From Omnitrophica bacterium RIFOXYB12_FULL_50_7 (GTDB lineage: Bacteria > Omnitrophota > Omnitrophia > Omnitrophales > Aquincolibacteriaceae): a stretch of DNA of 6,997 nucleotides. The translations under genes were made by a program, and so were the position numbers. The stretch is taken from the NCBI GenBank assembly GCA_001804345.1, contig MHFU01000066.1:1-6997 (forward strand), written 5' to 3'. Every line of letters starts with the position of its first letter. Positions within the stretch are counted from its first letter, which is position 1. A model generated the notes under the pieces. It saw nothing but the letters and a program-made list of their open reading frames with translations, ran no database searches and was not told the origin of the DNA. Below, piece after piece: positions 1-5,568 of the stretch.

Positions 1-430
1 CATCATCGATCGAACGTACTTTAATGAAAGGCTGCGTTGCGCCCTGGGGCAGGAAATCAAGATTGGAATAGACTTTGGTATAAAGCTTGATCAGGCTCTT
101 TTCGACGTTCTCGCCGACTTTGAAACGAATGATGAAAAGCGCGCCTTCGCTCTCGGTCGTGGAGTAAACATATTCGACCCCCGGAATCTCCCAGAATTTC
201 CGCTCCCCGAGATTCACGATGCGCTGCTCCACCTCCCGGGAATTCGCACCGGGATAGGCCACAAAAACATCGAACATCGGCACCGAGATCTGCGGCTCTT
301 CTTCGCGCGGCAGGTTCATCACCGCAAAAACCCCGAGGATGAGCGACACGACAATTATGAGGGGTGTGATCTTCGATTTCGCAAAGTAACTGACGATCCC
401 GCTAATGATGTCTGAATTGTGCTTGGTCAT
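1..430 (-). CDS. RND-family efflux pump inner-membrane subunit, N-terminal fragment
   Basis: First 143 residues of a resistance-nodulation-division transporter; the rest lies beyond the left edge (family members usually have about 1,000 residues). The pump would export substrates across the envelope by proton antiport. Seen: a cytoplasmic N-terminus, one transmembrane helix (about residues 22-40), the RND-typical segment PREEEPQISVP just after it, then the start of the periplasmic porter domain (VAYPGANSREVEQ, about 57-69, and IPGVEYVYSTTESEG, about 82-96). The PREEEPQI form looks more like the AcrB/multidrug-like branch than the CzcA/CusA metal branch, but substrate cannot be read from this fragment. 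The start is ATG at 430, with a weak AAGAGA about 6 bases upstream. It follows the TolC-family gene by 84 bases and probably shares its transcript. No periplasmic adaptor gene is seen between them. Confidence 0.9.
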   Translation of the reverse strand, partial: MTKHNSDIISGIVSYFAKSKITPLIIVVSLILGVFAVMNLPREEEPQISVPMFDVFVAYPGANSREVEQRIVNLGERKFWEIPGVEYVYSTTESEGALFIIRFKVGENVEKSLIKLYTKVYSNLDFLPQGATQPFIKVRSIDD

Positions 431-458
431 TCGTAATCTCTTAGATCCATGAACCCCA

Positions 459-503
459 TCACACACCCACGGTGTGAAACGGTTCCACACCGTGGGTGTG
501 TGA
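459..503. repeat. Perfect 18-bp inverted repeat (hairpin) between the TolC-family and RND genes
   Basis: The 17-base arm CACACACCCACGGTGTG at 460-476 is matched exactly by its reverse complement at 486-502. T459/A503 adds an eighteenth pair. The loop is 9 bases (477-485). The structure fills about half of the 84-base gap between the TolC-family stop and the RND start. Neither strand has a T-tract after it, so a standard intrinsic terminator is unlikely. It could be an mRNA-stabilising or processing hairpin that sets the ratio of the two proteins, a repressor operator, or a dispersed palindromic element. Confidence 0.85.
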
Positions 504-514
504 AATAAGGCATT

Positions 515-1918
515 TTATCCCTTCAATCTCGTATTCACCTGGTGAAGACCGTCCTCATTCAACTGGCCGGAAAGAAAAAGAAGTTTCGCGTGTTCCAGTT
601 CGAGCGAAAAAAGGAGCTGCTGCAATCCGGACGCGGTCTCTAAGTACACACCGCGTATGGCAAGGAGATCAGCGATAGATTTTCGACCTTCCTGATAAAG
701 CTTCGCGGTAAGATCGCTCGCCTGTTTGGCGTCCCGATAAGCCTGAAGAAGAACCGGATGGTCGACGGTCACGGTCTCGTAATTCGCGAGCTCTCCAATA
801 AGCTGCTTCGCGATCTCGTCACGGAGCGCCTGCCGATCCGCTTTAAGTTCTTCATACCGGTGCTTGGCTTTCTGCGTTCGCCCCAGGTACGTCGGATCGA
901 ATAGATCCATGCTGCCTTTGATCCCTACGGTGAAATTCTTGCCACTAGAACGCAAGTCGTGACTATCCGCATCCAGGGATCCAAATCCATAAATTTTTGG
1001 AAGGAACGATGTCTTTTGGCGAAGCGATTCAATGCGTTCGGCATCGATCATGCTATCCATCGCTACGAGATCCTTGCGCTGCTGATAAGCCTCCGCAATC
1101 CAGCTCTGCAGCTTACCTTGATCCTGCACCGTCCCCGGGATTTTTCCAACCGCGTCCCACCCGAATTCCGGGGCCTCCCCCATCAAAATATTCATGAACA
1201 TCCGCGAGGTCTTGAGCATGGCCCGGGTCCGGTTCAGTTCGCGTTCGATCCCAGCCGACACGACCTTGGCCGCGTAAAAATCCGCACCAAGGATCATCCC
1301 CTTCTGATTGAGGTCCTCGGCCTGTTTGAGATCCTGATCAATCACGTTCTTTAGATCGGTCGTAATATTCAAAAGCTCTTTGGCAAGCAGCACTGCAAGA
1401 TAGCTTTCAAGCGTCACAAACGAGGCTTCCATTTCCGTGAAATCCGCCTCAAGGTCTGCGGACTTTACAAGTCGGCGCGCAGAGCGGATCTTGGAGATCG
1501 TGTTGAAGGAATCAAAAAGAAGCATGTCCCCCGCGATCCCAAAATGATAGTTCGTGCGATGACGTGGGGAATTCATCGAATTGAGCGCAAAATCATTCTG
1601 CGCGAAAGATTCCTGCCGTAGAAGCATGCCAAACACCCCGACCGGGTCATCGGTCGTGGTCATCGAACTGACGCCCTGGACTCGCGGGAAAAGTTCCGCA
1701 AGCGCGAGATTCTTCTCTGCTTTCGCCTGCGCGAGTTCTTCGTATTTCTTTTTCAGAGCGGGATAATGCGTGAGCACCTTTTCATAACAATCAAGGAAGG
1801 ACATTGTTTGAGGAGAGATTTGGGGGGACATGGCCGACTCTTCCGCCAAAGCGGTGGAGCTCATAAAGGCAAGCGCCAGAACACTGAAGAAGAGTTTTTT
1901 GACCATCGCGGAGTTCAT
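515..1918 (-). CDS. TolC-family outer membrane efflux channel (OMF)
   Basis: 467-residue outer membrane factor, a normal length for the family. It would form the trimeric channel-tunnel that joins an RND pump and an adaptor to the outside. Seen: a signal peptide with a hydrophobic core (about residues 8-20) and likely cleavage after ALA at 23-25. Two long, mostly helical repeats rich in Ala/Glu/Lys/Leu follow, as in the OEP domain, with strand-like turns at LLFDSFN and SMDLFDPTYLGRTQKAKHR where the barrel strands of each repeat are expected. The ATG at 1918 is chosen. A GGGGAG lies 12 bases upstream, which is rather far; an in-frame ATG at 1906 (MVKK) is even farther from it. The next gene is the RND pump, consistent with one efflux system. 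The gene before it is a predicted outer-membrane barrel, 43 bases away. Confidence 0.92.
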   Translation of the reverse strand: MNSAMVKKLFFSVLALAFMSSTALAEESAMSPQISPQTMSFLDCYEKVLTHYPALKKKYEELAQAKAEKNLALAELFPRVQGVSSMTTTDDPVGVFGMLLRQESFAQNDFALNSMNSPRHRTNYHFGIAGDMLLFDSFNTISKIRSARRLVKSADLEADFTEMEASFVTLESYLAVLLAKELLNITTDLKNVIDQDLKQAEDLNQKGMILGADFYAAKVVSAGIERELNRTRAMLKTSRMFMNILMGEAPEFGWDAVGKIPGTVQDQGKLQSWIAEAYQQRKDLVAMDSMIDAERIESLRQKTSFLPKIYGFGSLDADSHDLRSSGKNFTVGIKGSMDLFDPTYLGRTQKAKHRYEELKADRQALRDEIAKQLIGELANYETVTVDHPVLLQAYRDAKQASDLTAKLYQEGRKSIADLLAIRGVYLETASGLQQLLFSLELEHAKLLFLSGQLNEDGLHQVNTRLKG

Positions 1919-1930
1919 TTTAACGGCTTT

Positions 1931-1945
1931 CTCCCCAGGAGGGGA
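1931..1945 (-). promoter_or_regulatory. Small hairpin enclosing the Shine-Dalgarno site of the TolC-family gene
   Basis: In the transcript sense, TCCCC and GGGGA (1945-1941 and 1936-1932) can pair around a four-base UCCU loop. The 3' arm is the purine-rich GGGGAG that serves as the only plausible ribosome binding site for the TolC-family start at 1918. Pairing would hide it. The stem is only 5 bp, so an effect on translation is a suggestion. Confidence 0.35.
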
Positions 1946-1961
1946 CGTTTTCTTTCAAAGC

Positions 1962-2900
1962 TCAGGTCAAAAGTGCAATACTGAAAATTCCGGAGGTAGT
2001 TTGCACCTTGTTGCTTCCGAAAATATCTTGCTGGACACCGGTCTCAAGCCGCAAATGGTCACCCAAAGGCATGATAAAACCAAAAACCACGCTCACAAGA
2101 TTCGCCGTTTGTCCGTGCCCGCCGAAATCATGCAAGTAGATCAGCTCGACTTCCGGCTGCAACCACCAGAACATTTGATATCCGGCCGCAAAATTAGCGT
2201 GGGCCGTCCCGTAATAATGGTTCGTGCGTTCCCAATGCGCGAGCGGTGTATTATAACCCAAATTCACGGTCCCGTTCCAGCGGCCGAGGTCCTTGGTGAA
2301 CGCAAAGGAATTATCCAGGCTGGTATAACCCTGACTGGAACCCAAGTGATCCAGATTGCTGCGCCGACCGACCGGCACAAAAATCGTGGGGATGTAAGCT
2401 ATTTCGAGTTTTTTCTCCGCGGAATCATAAAACCGCCAGTGGCCCGTGACGCCAAGATCTCCCCACCCGAATCCGTGCGTGGGTCCTTCGGTTTCATCTT
2501 CCACGGCCTCGCCCGTGTCCGAGTCAAACAAATCCCTGAATTCATTATAATTATTCTCTTTATCCAAAGTATGCTGGAACCAGTTGATGATTCCAATATC
2601 CATATCCTTACAAACCCCGACTGTCGCCTGTGTTTCCCAGAGCTGAGCCAAATAAGTTCCTCTCTTTTCCCTACCACCGTTTGACTTCCACGCAAATTTA
2701 CCTCCCTGGAGCACATAAGAGCCCCAAAACTCCACCTGACCGGGATCGTTAGGCGTCGCATCCGTCGTCACGACCTTGGAATGCTCCTCGATCGCCAGGT
2801 TATCAGCAACGTGCGTGGCATATCCCGCGTCATAACAAAGAAATAACAAAAGCCCCGAAAAGATCAACGCCCTGGAATAATTCATGGTGGATAGTATCAT
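1962..2900 (-). CDS. Predicted outer-membrane beta-barrel protein, transporter-like, specificity unknown
   Basis: 312-residue exported protein. The start is ATG at 2900, whose ATGA overlaps the TGA of the upstream 46-residue gene, so translational coupling is likely. Longer in-frame TTG starts near 2948 lie inside that gene. Seen: signal peptide MILSTMNYSRALIFSGLLLF then LCYDAGYA, with cleavage likely near residue 28. The rest is a run of short alternating-hydrophobic strands rich in Trp, Tyr, Phe, Gly and Asn, typical of a barrel. Examples are GDLGVTGHWRFY, LEIAYIPTIFVPVG, WNGTVNLGYNTPL, ELIYLHDFGGHG and DHLRLETGVQQDIFG. The pattern recalls the loosely defined MetA-pathway/phenol-degradation 'transporter' barrel family, but I cannot confirm this. 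It lies between the Cys-rich gene and the TolC/RND pair. A role in envelope metal handling is inference from context only. Confidence 0.7.
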   Translation of the reverse strand: MILSTMNYSRALIFSGLLLFLCYDAGYATHVADNLAIEEHSKVVTTDATPNDPGQVEFWGSYVLQGGKFAWKSNGGREKRGTYLAQLWETQATVGVCKDMDIGIINWFQHTLDKENNYNEFRDLFDSDTGEAVEDETEGPTHGFGWGDLGVTGHWRFYDSAEKKLEIAYIPTIFVPVGRRSNLDHLGSSQGYTSLDNSFAFTKDLGRWNGTVNLGYNTPLAHWERTNHYYGTAHANFAAGYQMFWWLQPEVELIYLHDFGGHGQTANLVSVVFGFIMPLGDHLRLETGVQQDIFGSNKVQTTSGIFSIALLT

Positions 2901-3037
2901 TTTTTTGACGAAGGATCCTTGGGTTTGAAGCAGTCTTTGGAGCAACAACCGCCTCCTTTACGCTTGCAGAAATAGCGTACTACAAGCAATGCGGCAATAG
3001 CCACAATACTTAACGTCATGATCTCTGTTTTGTCCAT
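2897..3037 (-). CDS. 46-residue single-pass Cys-rich membrane protein, FeoB-associated-like
   Basis: Very short gene that gene callers could easily miss. It reads MDKTEIMTLS then IVAIAALLVV (membrane helix about residues 8-22), RYFCKRKGGG, CCSKDCFKPK and DPSSKK. One helix followed by a basic stretch with a glycine run and cysteines (24, 31, 32, 36) is the layout of the small FeoB-associated Cys-rich membrane proteins; a FeoB gene lies about 2.5 kb upstream on the same strand. The start is ATG at 3037, with AGGGAG 4 bases upstream. The stop TGA overlaps the ATG of the next gene (ATGA), which supports real translation and coupling. It follows dmeF by 39 bases. A role in metal binding or iron delivery is inferred. 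The family match was made by eye, and another small metal-binding membrane peptide is possible. Confidence 0.72.
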   Translation of the reverse strand: MDKTEIMTLSIVAIAALLVVRYFCKRKGGGCCSKDCFKPKDPSSKK

Positions 3038-3054
3038 GTCTCTCCCTTTTTACC

Positions 3055-3077
3055 ATTCTAAAACCGGGTTTTAGAAT
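3055..3077. repeat. Perfect 23-base palindrome between dmeF and the Cys-rich gene
   Basis: The arm ATTCTAAAACC at 3055-3065 and its exact reverse complement GGTTTTAGAAT at 3067-3077 flank a single central G (3066). The right end overlaps the first base of the dmeF stop codon, and the centre lies 29 bases upstream of the Cys-rich ATG at 3037. No T-tract follows on either strand, and a hairpin would have almost no loop. An operator for a dimeric regulator is therefore at least as likely as a terminator. On the minus strand the arm includes TAGAAT, which could act as a -10 element. The repeat is certain; its role is inference. Confidence 0.8.
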
Positions 3078-4015
3078 CAGTTACTGGAATCCTTGCATTT
3101 ACAAACTTCTACTGTTATATGCACCAGTCCGAGGTCAGAAGAAATCAACCTCTTATAGTGCTCGGGTTCAAGAGGATGACTGGCAACCACCGAAATAATA
3201 GCGCTGTAAATATCAGGCCCTACAGACCATAGATGAAGATCTGTGATCCTGCTGTCCCCATCTTTTTCGATGTTTTCTTTAATCTTTCGTTGAATAGACT
3301 CAGGGCCTTCTCTATCGAGTAAAATATAACTGGTTTCGCGCAATAGTCTCCACGCCCAACGAGAAACCAAAACAGCGCCGACAATTCCCATCAAAGGGTC
3401 CATCCAGATCAATCCAAGGTATTTAGCAGTAAGAAGAGCGAAAATGGCCAACACGGAAGTAAGTGCATCAGCTAAAACATGAAAATAAGCCGAGCGCAGG
3501 TTATGGTCATGGGAATGATCGTGATGGTGGCCGCCTTCCCCATGATGGTGGTTAGTGCGCTTGACATCTAACACAAGCACAGAAACTCCATTAACAACTA
3601 AACCGATGACAGCAACAAAAATGGCTTGATTGAATTCGATCGCAACCGGCGAAACCATCCTTTTAATGCTTTCCCATGCCATGAACAAAGCAAAAAAACC
3701 CAGCAGCACGGCGCCTGTAAATCCGCCAAGCGTGTTCACCTTCCCGGTTCCAAAACTAAAGCGTTTATCGCGAGAATGATGTCTGGCGTAAACATAGGCA
3801 AAGGCATTGATGCACAAAGCCGTCGCGTGGGAAGCCATGTGAAGACCGTCAGCAAGTAACGCCATTGAGCCGAAGGCGATGCCAGCCACAATTTCCACCA
3901 GCATCATGACTGCCGTCAAAACCGTGACGATGACGGTCCTCCGCTCACCAGCTCTTTTTTGATCCTGACCGAACGTATGCGCGTGCTGCCAAGGTTGTAT
4001 GTTTGTTTGATGCAT
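3077..4015 (-). CDS. dmeF: CDF-family divalent cation efflux transporter, DmeF-like (Co2+/Ni2+)
   Basis: 312-residue cation diffusion facilitator of normal length. Members exchange cytoplasmic divalent metal for protons at the inner membrane; the DmeF branch is known for Co2+/Ni2+, and some relatives export Fe2+. Seen: N-terminal HAHTFGQDQ (11-19) and GERRT (23-27), GSMALLADGLHMASHA (49-64) and RFSFGTGKV (85-93), all typical of DmeF. Six helices are expected. The transport site carries H59xxxH63 in helix 2 and H179xxxD183 in helix 5, where zinc CDFs have HxxxD in helix 2. A His-rich loop (HHHGEGGHHHDHSHDH, 156-171) lies between helices 4 and 5. The cytoplasmic C-terminal domain follows and ends EVCKCKDSSN with a CxC pair (305, 307). 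The ATG at 4015 has GAGGG 9 bases upstream. The 137-base upstream gap holds a possible metal-regulator operator. Confidence 0.93.
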   Translation of the reverse strand: MHQTNIQPWQHAHTFGQDQKRAGERRTVIVTVLTAVMMLVEIVAGIAFGSMALLADGLHMASHATALCINAFAYVYARHHSRDKRFSFGTGKVNTLGGFTGAVLLGFFALFMAWESIKRMVSPVAIEFNQAIFVAVIGLVVNGVSVLVLDVKRTNHHHGEGGHHHDHSHDHNLRSAYFHVLADALTSVLAIFALLTAKYLGLIWMDPLMGIVGAVLVSRWAWRLLRETSYILLDREGPESIQRKIKENIEKDGDSRITDLHLWSVGPDIYSAIISVVASHPLEPEHYKRLISSDLGLVHITVEVCKCKDSSN

Positions 4016-4074
4016 TCTGATTAGCCCTCAAAAAAACCCGGAAATAGTGCCGCCAGATTACAGCGCTGACTTTT

Positions 4075-4102
4075 ATGGTAATACCCGACAGGGTCACTCC
4101 AA
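4075..4102 (-). promoter_or_regulatory. Possible dmeF promoter with a metal-regulator-like dyad in its spacer
   Basis: Reading the minus strand, a weak -35 candidate TTGGAG (4102-4097) and a -10 candidate TACCAT (4080-4075) are 16 bases apart. The spacer contains ACCC-TGTC-GGGT (4094-4083), a perfect 4-bp dyad with a 4-base centre. TACCC/GGGTA-type dyads are known in operators of the CsoR/RcnR (DmeR, FrmR) family, which control Co/Ni/Cu exporters such as DmeF. The promoter boxes match consensus poorly and no regulator gene is in the window, so this is a hypothesis. A flanking TCACTCC (4094-4100) / GGAGTGA (4132-4138) inverted pair is also present. Confidence 0.35.
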
Positions 4103-4152
4103 TTTTCGATGCATTATTCTAAATGAAAGCCGGAGTGATAACCCTTTTTAAT

Positions 4153-4401
4153 TTATTCTGAATTTTTTGAGTACTTCTCCGGATGTTTTTTAAACGCCTT
4201 CACGCAAGGAGCACAGCAAAGATAAACTCGCTTGCCATTATAATCGACAAAAAAATTTTCTTTAACCGGTCGGCCGGGCATCACGGGACATGTTTGTCCT
4301 TTCTCAAAGCCGCACCACGCTGGGCCAGAACTGGCCATAACAGCAAGAACAGCTCCTGCCGCCGCAAGGAAAGCCTGGGACGTTCGTTTCCGCATACTCA
4401 T
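4153..4401 (-). CDS. Small exported YHS/TRASH-like Cys protein, probable metal binder
   Basis: 82-residue protein. The start is the ATG at 4401, which overlaps the TAA of the upstream barrel gene as TAATG (translational coupling). A longer reading from 4440 would run back into that gene. Seen: a signal peptide (RKRT basic start, hydrophobic core about 11-23, possible cleavage near residues 29-30), then one small domain. It has TCPVMPGRPV (C38), NFFVDYNGKRVYLCCAPC (C62, C63, C66) and VKAFKKHPEKY near the end. The CPVM...YNGKRVYFCC..C...F..HPEKY layout is that of YHS/TRASH-type metal-binding domains, which sense, bind or deliver Cu, Fe or other soft metals. The protein should sit in the periplasm or be anchored by its signal. 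A true lipobox is not evident because Trp precedes Cys30. Its partner is probably the coupled barrel protein. Confidence 0.82.
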   Translation of the reverse strand: MSMRKRTSQAFLAAAGAVLAVMASSGPAWCGFEKGQTCPVMPGRPVKENFFVDYNGKRVYLCCAPCVKAFKKHPEKYSKNSE

Positions 4402-5174
4402 TAACCTATCGGAACGCCAACGATAAGCCGCGTCTGCCAATCGTCAGCGGCACGGTTAACGCCGAAAAGAGAACCCAGAGCCACCCAAAAGTACCGGTGA
4501 ACATAACTCAGCGTCGGGCCCATCGCGAGTTCATTGCGGTGATTTTCGGGATTCCAATACTGCCCCTTGGTTTCAAACCCCAAGCGGACGCTGTCCAAAA
4601 TCTCATAATTCAAGCCGAAAGTGAACGCCTGCTCGGTAAGACCTTTGCGGCCCATCTGTGATTCAATGATCTGGTTGTAAATAACATTCAGTTTACCGAT
4701 GTCCTTGGAAAGCACTATTTTCCCTTCCAACGTCAAGGGTATGTCTTTTTTCCGCGGATCGCGTTTGATCTCAAAATACAAAAGCGGATCGACCCAATAT
4801 TTCCCCATTTCTCCGATCCGGTATTTAGCCTCAAAATCAAATCCAGAATACTTTGTGCTGTCTTTACCGGTGCCGGATTTATTGACTGTCTCCCAATGCT
4901 CGTAATGAGCGATCGTAATATGGTCCGTCAAGCCGTACTCTAGCTCTTGCTTGTATTCCCACTTATTGACGTTAGATCTTTTGAGATCGGGTACTTTTGA
5001 GGTTGTAATACTCTCTAATTCAAAGGTCCCCTGCGGCAGCGTCTGGTATTCCGCGTTCCACACATAATGCCGCTCGTGAGCGAACGCATTCGGGGTCATC
5101 AACACTATGAGCGGCAGCAACAGCATTCCCCCCGCCCTTAAAATACAGAACTTGCTCCAAACAACCTTTTCCAT
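4401..5174 (-). CDS. Predicted outer-membrane beta-barrel protein of unknown function
   Basis: 257-residue exported protein. The start is ATG at 5174, with a strong AAGGAG (5186-5181) 6 bases upstream; an in-frame ATG at 5210 adds 12 residues but has no such site. Seen: a signal peptide with hydrophobic core (about residues 15-28) and likely cleavage after AFA (30-32), then mature HERHYVWNAEYQTLPQGTFELE. The remainder alternates polar and aromatic residues in short strands: ELEYGLTDHITIAHYEHWE, FDFEAKYRIGE, YWVDPLLYFEIKRD, LTLEGKIVLSKDIG, AFTFGLNYEILDSVRLGFETKG, TRLIVGVPIG. This looks like a small barrel of about 10-12 strands. I cannot name its substrate. It starts 132 bases after hemP and is coupled to the YHS-like gene, suggesting that the two act together in the envelope, perhaps in metal handling. 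Confidence 0.75.
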   Translation of the reverse strand: MEKVVWSKFCILRAGGMLLLPLIVLMTPNAFAHERHYVWNAEYQTLPQGTFELESITTSKVPDLKRSNVNKWEYKQELEYGLTDHITIAHYEHWETVNKSGTGKDSTKYSGFDFEAKYRIGEMGKYWVDPLLYFEIKRDPRKKDIPLTLEGKIVLSKDIGKLNVIYNQIIESQMGRKGLTEQAFTFGLNYEILDSVRLGFETKGQYWNPENHRNELAMGPTLSYVHRYFWVALGSLFGVNRAADDWQTRLIVGVPIG

Positions 5175-5211
5175 GGTCTTCTCCTTCTTGTTTCCTGTCG
5201 AAAATTTCACG

Positions 5212-5236
5212 ATCGCTCAAACACGTAAGGAGCGAT
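5212..5236. repeat. Short hairpin upstream of the barrel gene
   Basis: ATCGCTC (5212-5218) and GAGCGAT (5230-5236) form a 7-bp stem around an 11-base loop, in the 132-base gap between the HemP-like gene and the barrel gene. On the minus strand it is followed by AAATTTT rather than a clean T-run, so it is at best a weak terminator. It could instead be a leader hairpin of the barrel mRNA. Nothing else in this gap stands out. Confidence 0.4.
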
Positions 5237-5306
5237 GCGATCTTTTCGAGCATTTTTGCTGGGTACAAGATGGAGAAGCCCATTTTTCCCTGGCTACGGT
5301 TTCAGT

Positions 5307-5495
5307 TTATTTGTTCAAGATTAATTTGCCGGCCTTCGTGATCTGGAGCCGGTAATGCTGCCCGCAATGTTCGATCGTGATTTCCCGAAACCCCCGGAAA
5401 AGATCCGCGGAAAAAAGCGTGCGCCTGGAGCCGGCGGCTCCTGCGCCCGCTCCTTTCTTTTCTGAAAGATTTTGCCCCGGCATTTCGTGAGTCAA
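5307..5495 (-). CDS. hemP: HemP-family small protein (hemin uptake protein type)
   Basis: 62-residue protein read from TTG at 5495, set by a strong AAGGAG (5507-5502) with a 6-base spacer. The GTG at 5519 would put that site inside the gene, and the ATG at 5483 is 18 bases away from it. Seen: a variable Gly/Ala-rich N-terminus (KKGAGAGAAGSRR), then the conserved HemP core SADLFRGFREITIEHCGQHY (29-48) and the ending RLQITKAGKLILNK, typical of HemP (a dL..g.rev.I.H.g..YrLr.T..GKLIL.K pattern). HemP proteins are small cytoplasmic factors linked to haem/iron acquisition genes, reported in some bacteria as regulators of haem uptake. Here no haem receptor is visible; the gene instead follows feoB by 78 bases, so a wider iron role is inferred. 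The family call is good; the function in this organism is unknown. Confidence 0.82.
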   Translation of the reverse strand: MTHEMPGQNLSEKKGAGAGAAGSRRTLFSADLFRGFREITIEHCGQHYRLQITKAGKLILNK

Positions 5496-5512
5496 TCTAT
5501 TCTCCTTAAATA

Positions 5513-5568
5513 GTTCCACGCTTCACACGCTAGGCACCACGATATTCGTGGAACGTGGCTCGTGGAAC
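5513..5568. repeat. Heptamer-based inverted and tandem repeat cluster between feoB and hemP
   Basis: GTGGAAC, GTGGCTC and GTGGAAC lie head to tail at 5548-5554, 5555-5561 and 5562-5568. The opposite orientation, GTTCCAC, occurs at 5513-5519. Extended by one base, GTTCCACG (5513-5520) can pair with either CGTGGAAC (5547-5554 or 5561-5568). CCACGA/TCGTGG (5537-5542 and 5546-5551) forms an inner hairpin with a 3-base loop. On the minus transcript this gives a foldable leader ending just before the hemP ribosome binding site. Both a short tandem repeat element and a regulatory leader are possible. Confidence 0.7.

Noticed and set aside
449..464. 16-base match ATGAACCCCATCACAC, also at 6841-6856
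   Set aside because: The second copy lies inside the FeoB coding frame where it encodes ordinary membrane residues. There is no extension or mobile-element structure, so chance is the likeliest reason, though the left copy touches the hairpin at 459-503.
959..1354. Plus-strand open frame of 131 codons
   Set aside because: It lies wholly antisense to the TolC-family gene and shows no domain or convincing ribosome binding site.
1830..2684. Long open frame on the plus strand (284 codons) across the TolC-family start and barrel gene
   Set aside because: It lies antisense to two genes with clear signal peptides and family-like sequences, spans their boundary, and its own translation shows no recognisable domain.
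2901..2948. TTG start near 2948 for the 312-residue barrel protein, with a strong AAAGGAGG upstream
   Set aside because: The purine run encodes the Lys-Gly-Gly stretch of the 46-residue Cys-rich gene. The ATGA overlap and signal peptide favour ATG at 2900, although a second TTG six bases from that run cannot be fully excluded.
4030..4036. Seven-A run (T-run on the minus strand) upstream of dmeF as a terminator for the YHS-like gene
   Set aside because: No stable GC-rich hairpin directly precedes the T-run on the minus strand.
4401..4440. Longer start (ATG at 4440) for the YHS-like protein
   Set aside because: It would add 13 residues encoded inside the barrel gene and spoil the signal peptide start; the TAATG junction at 4401 is the better choice.
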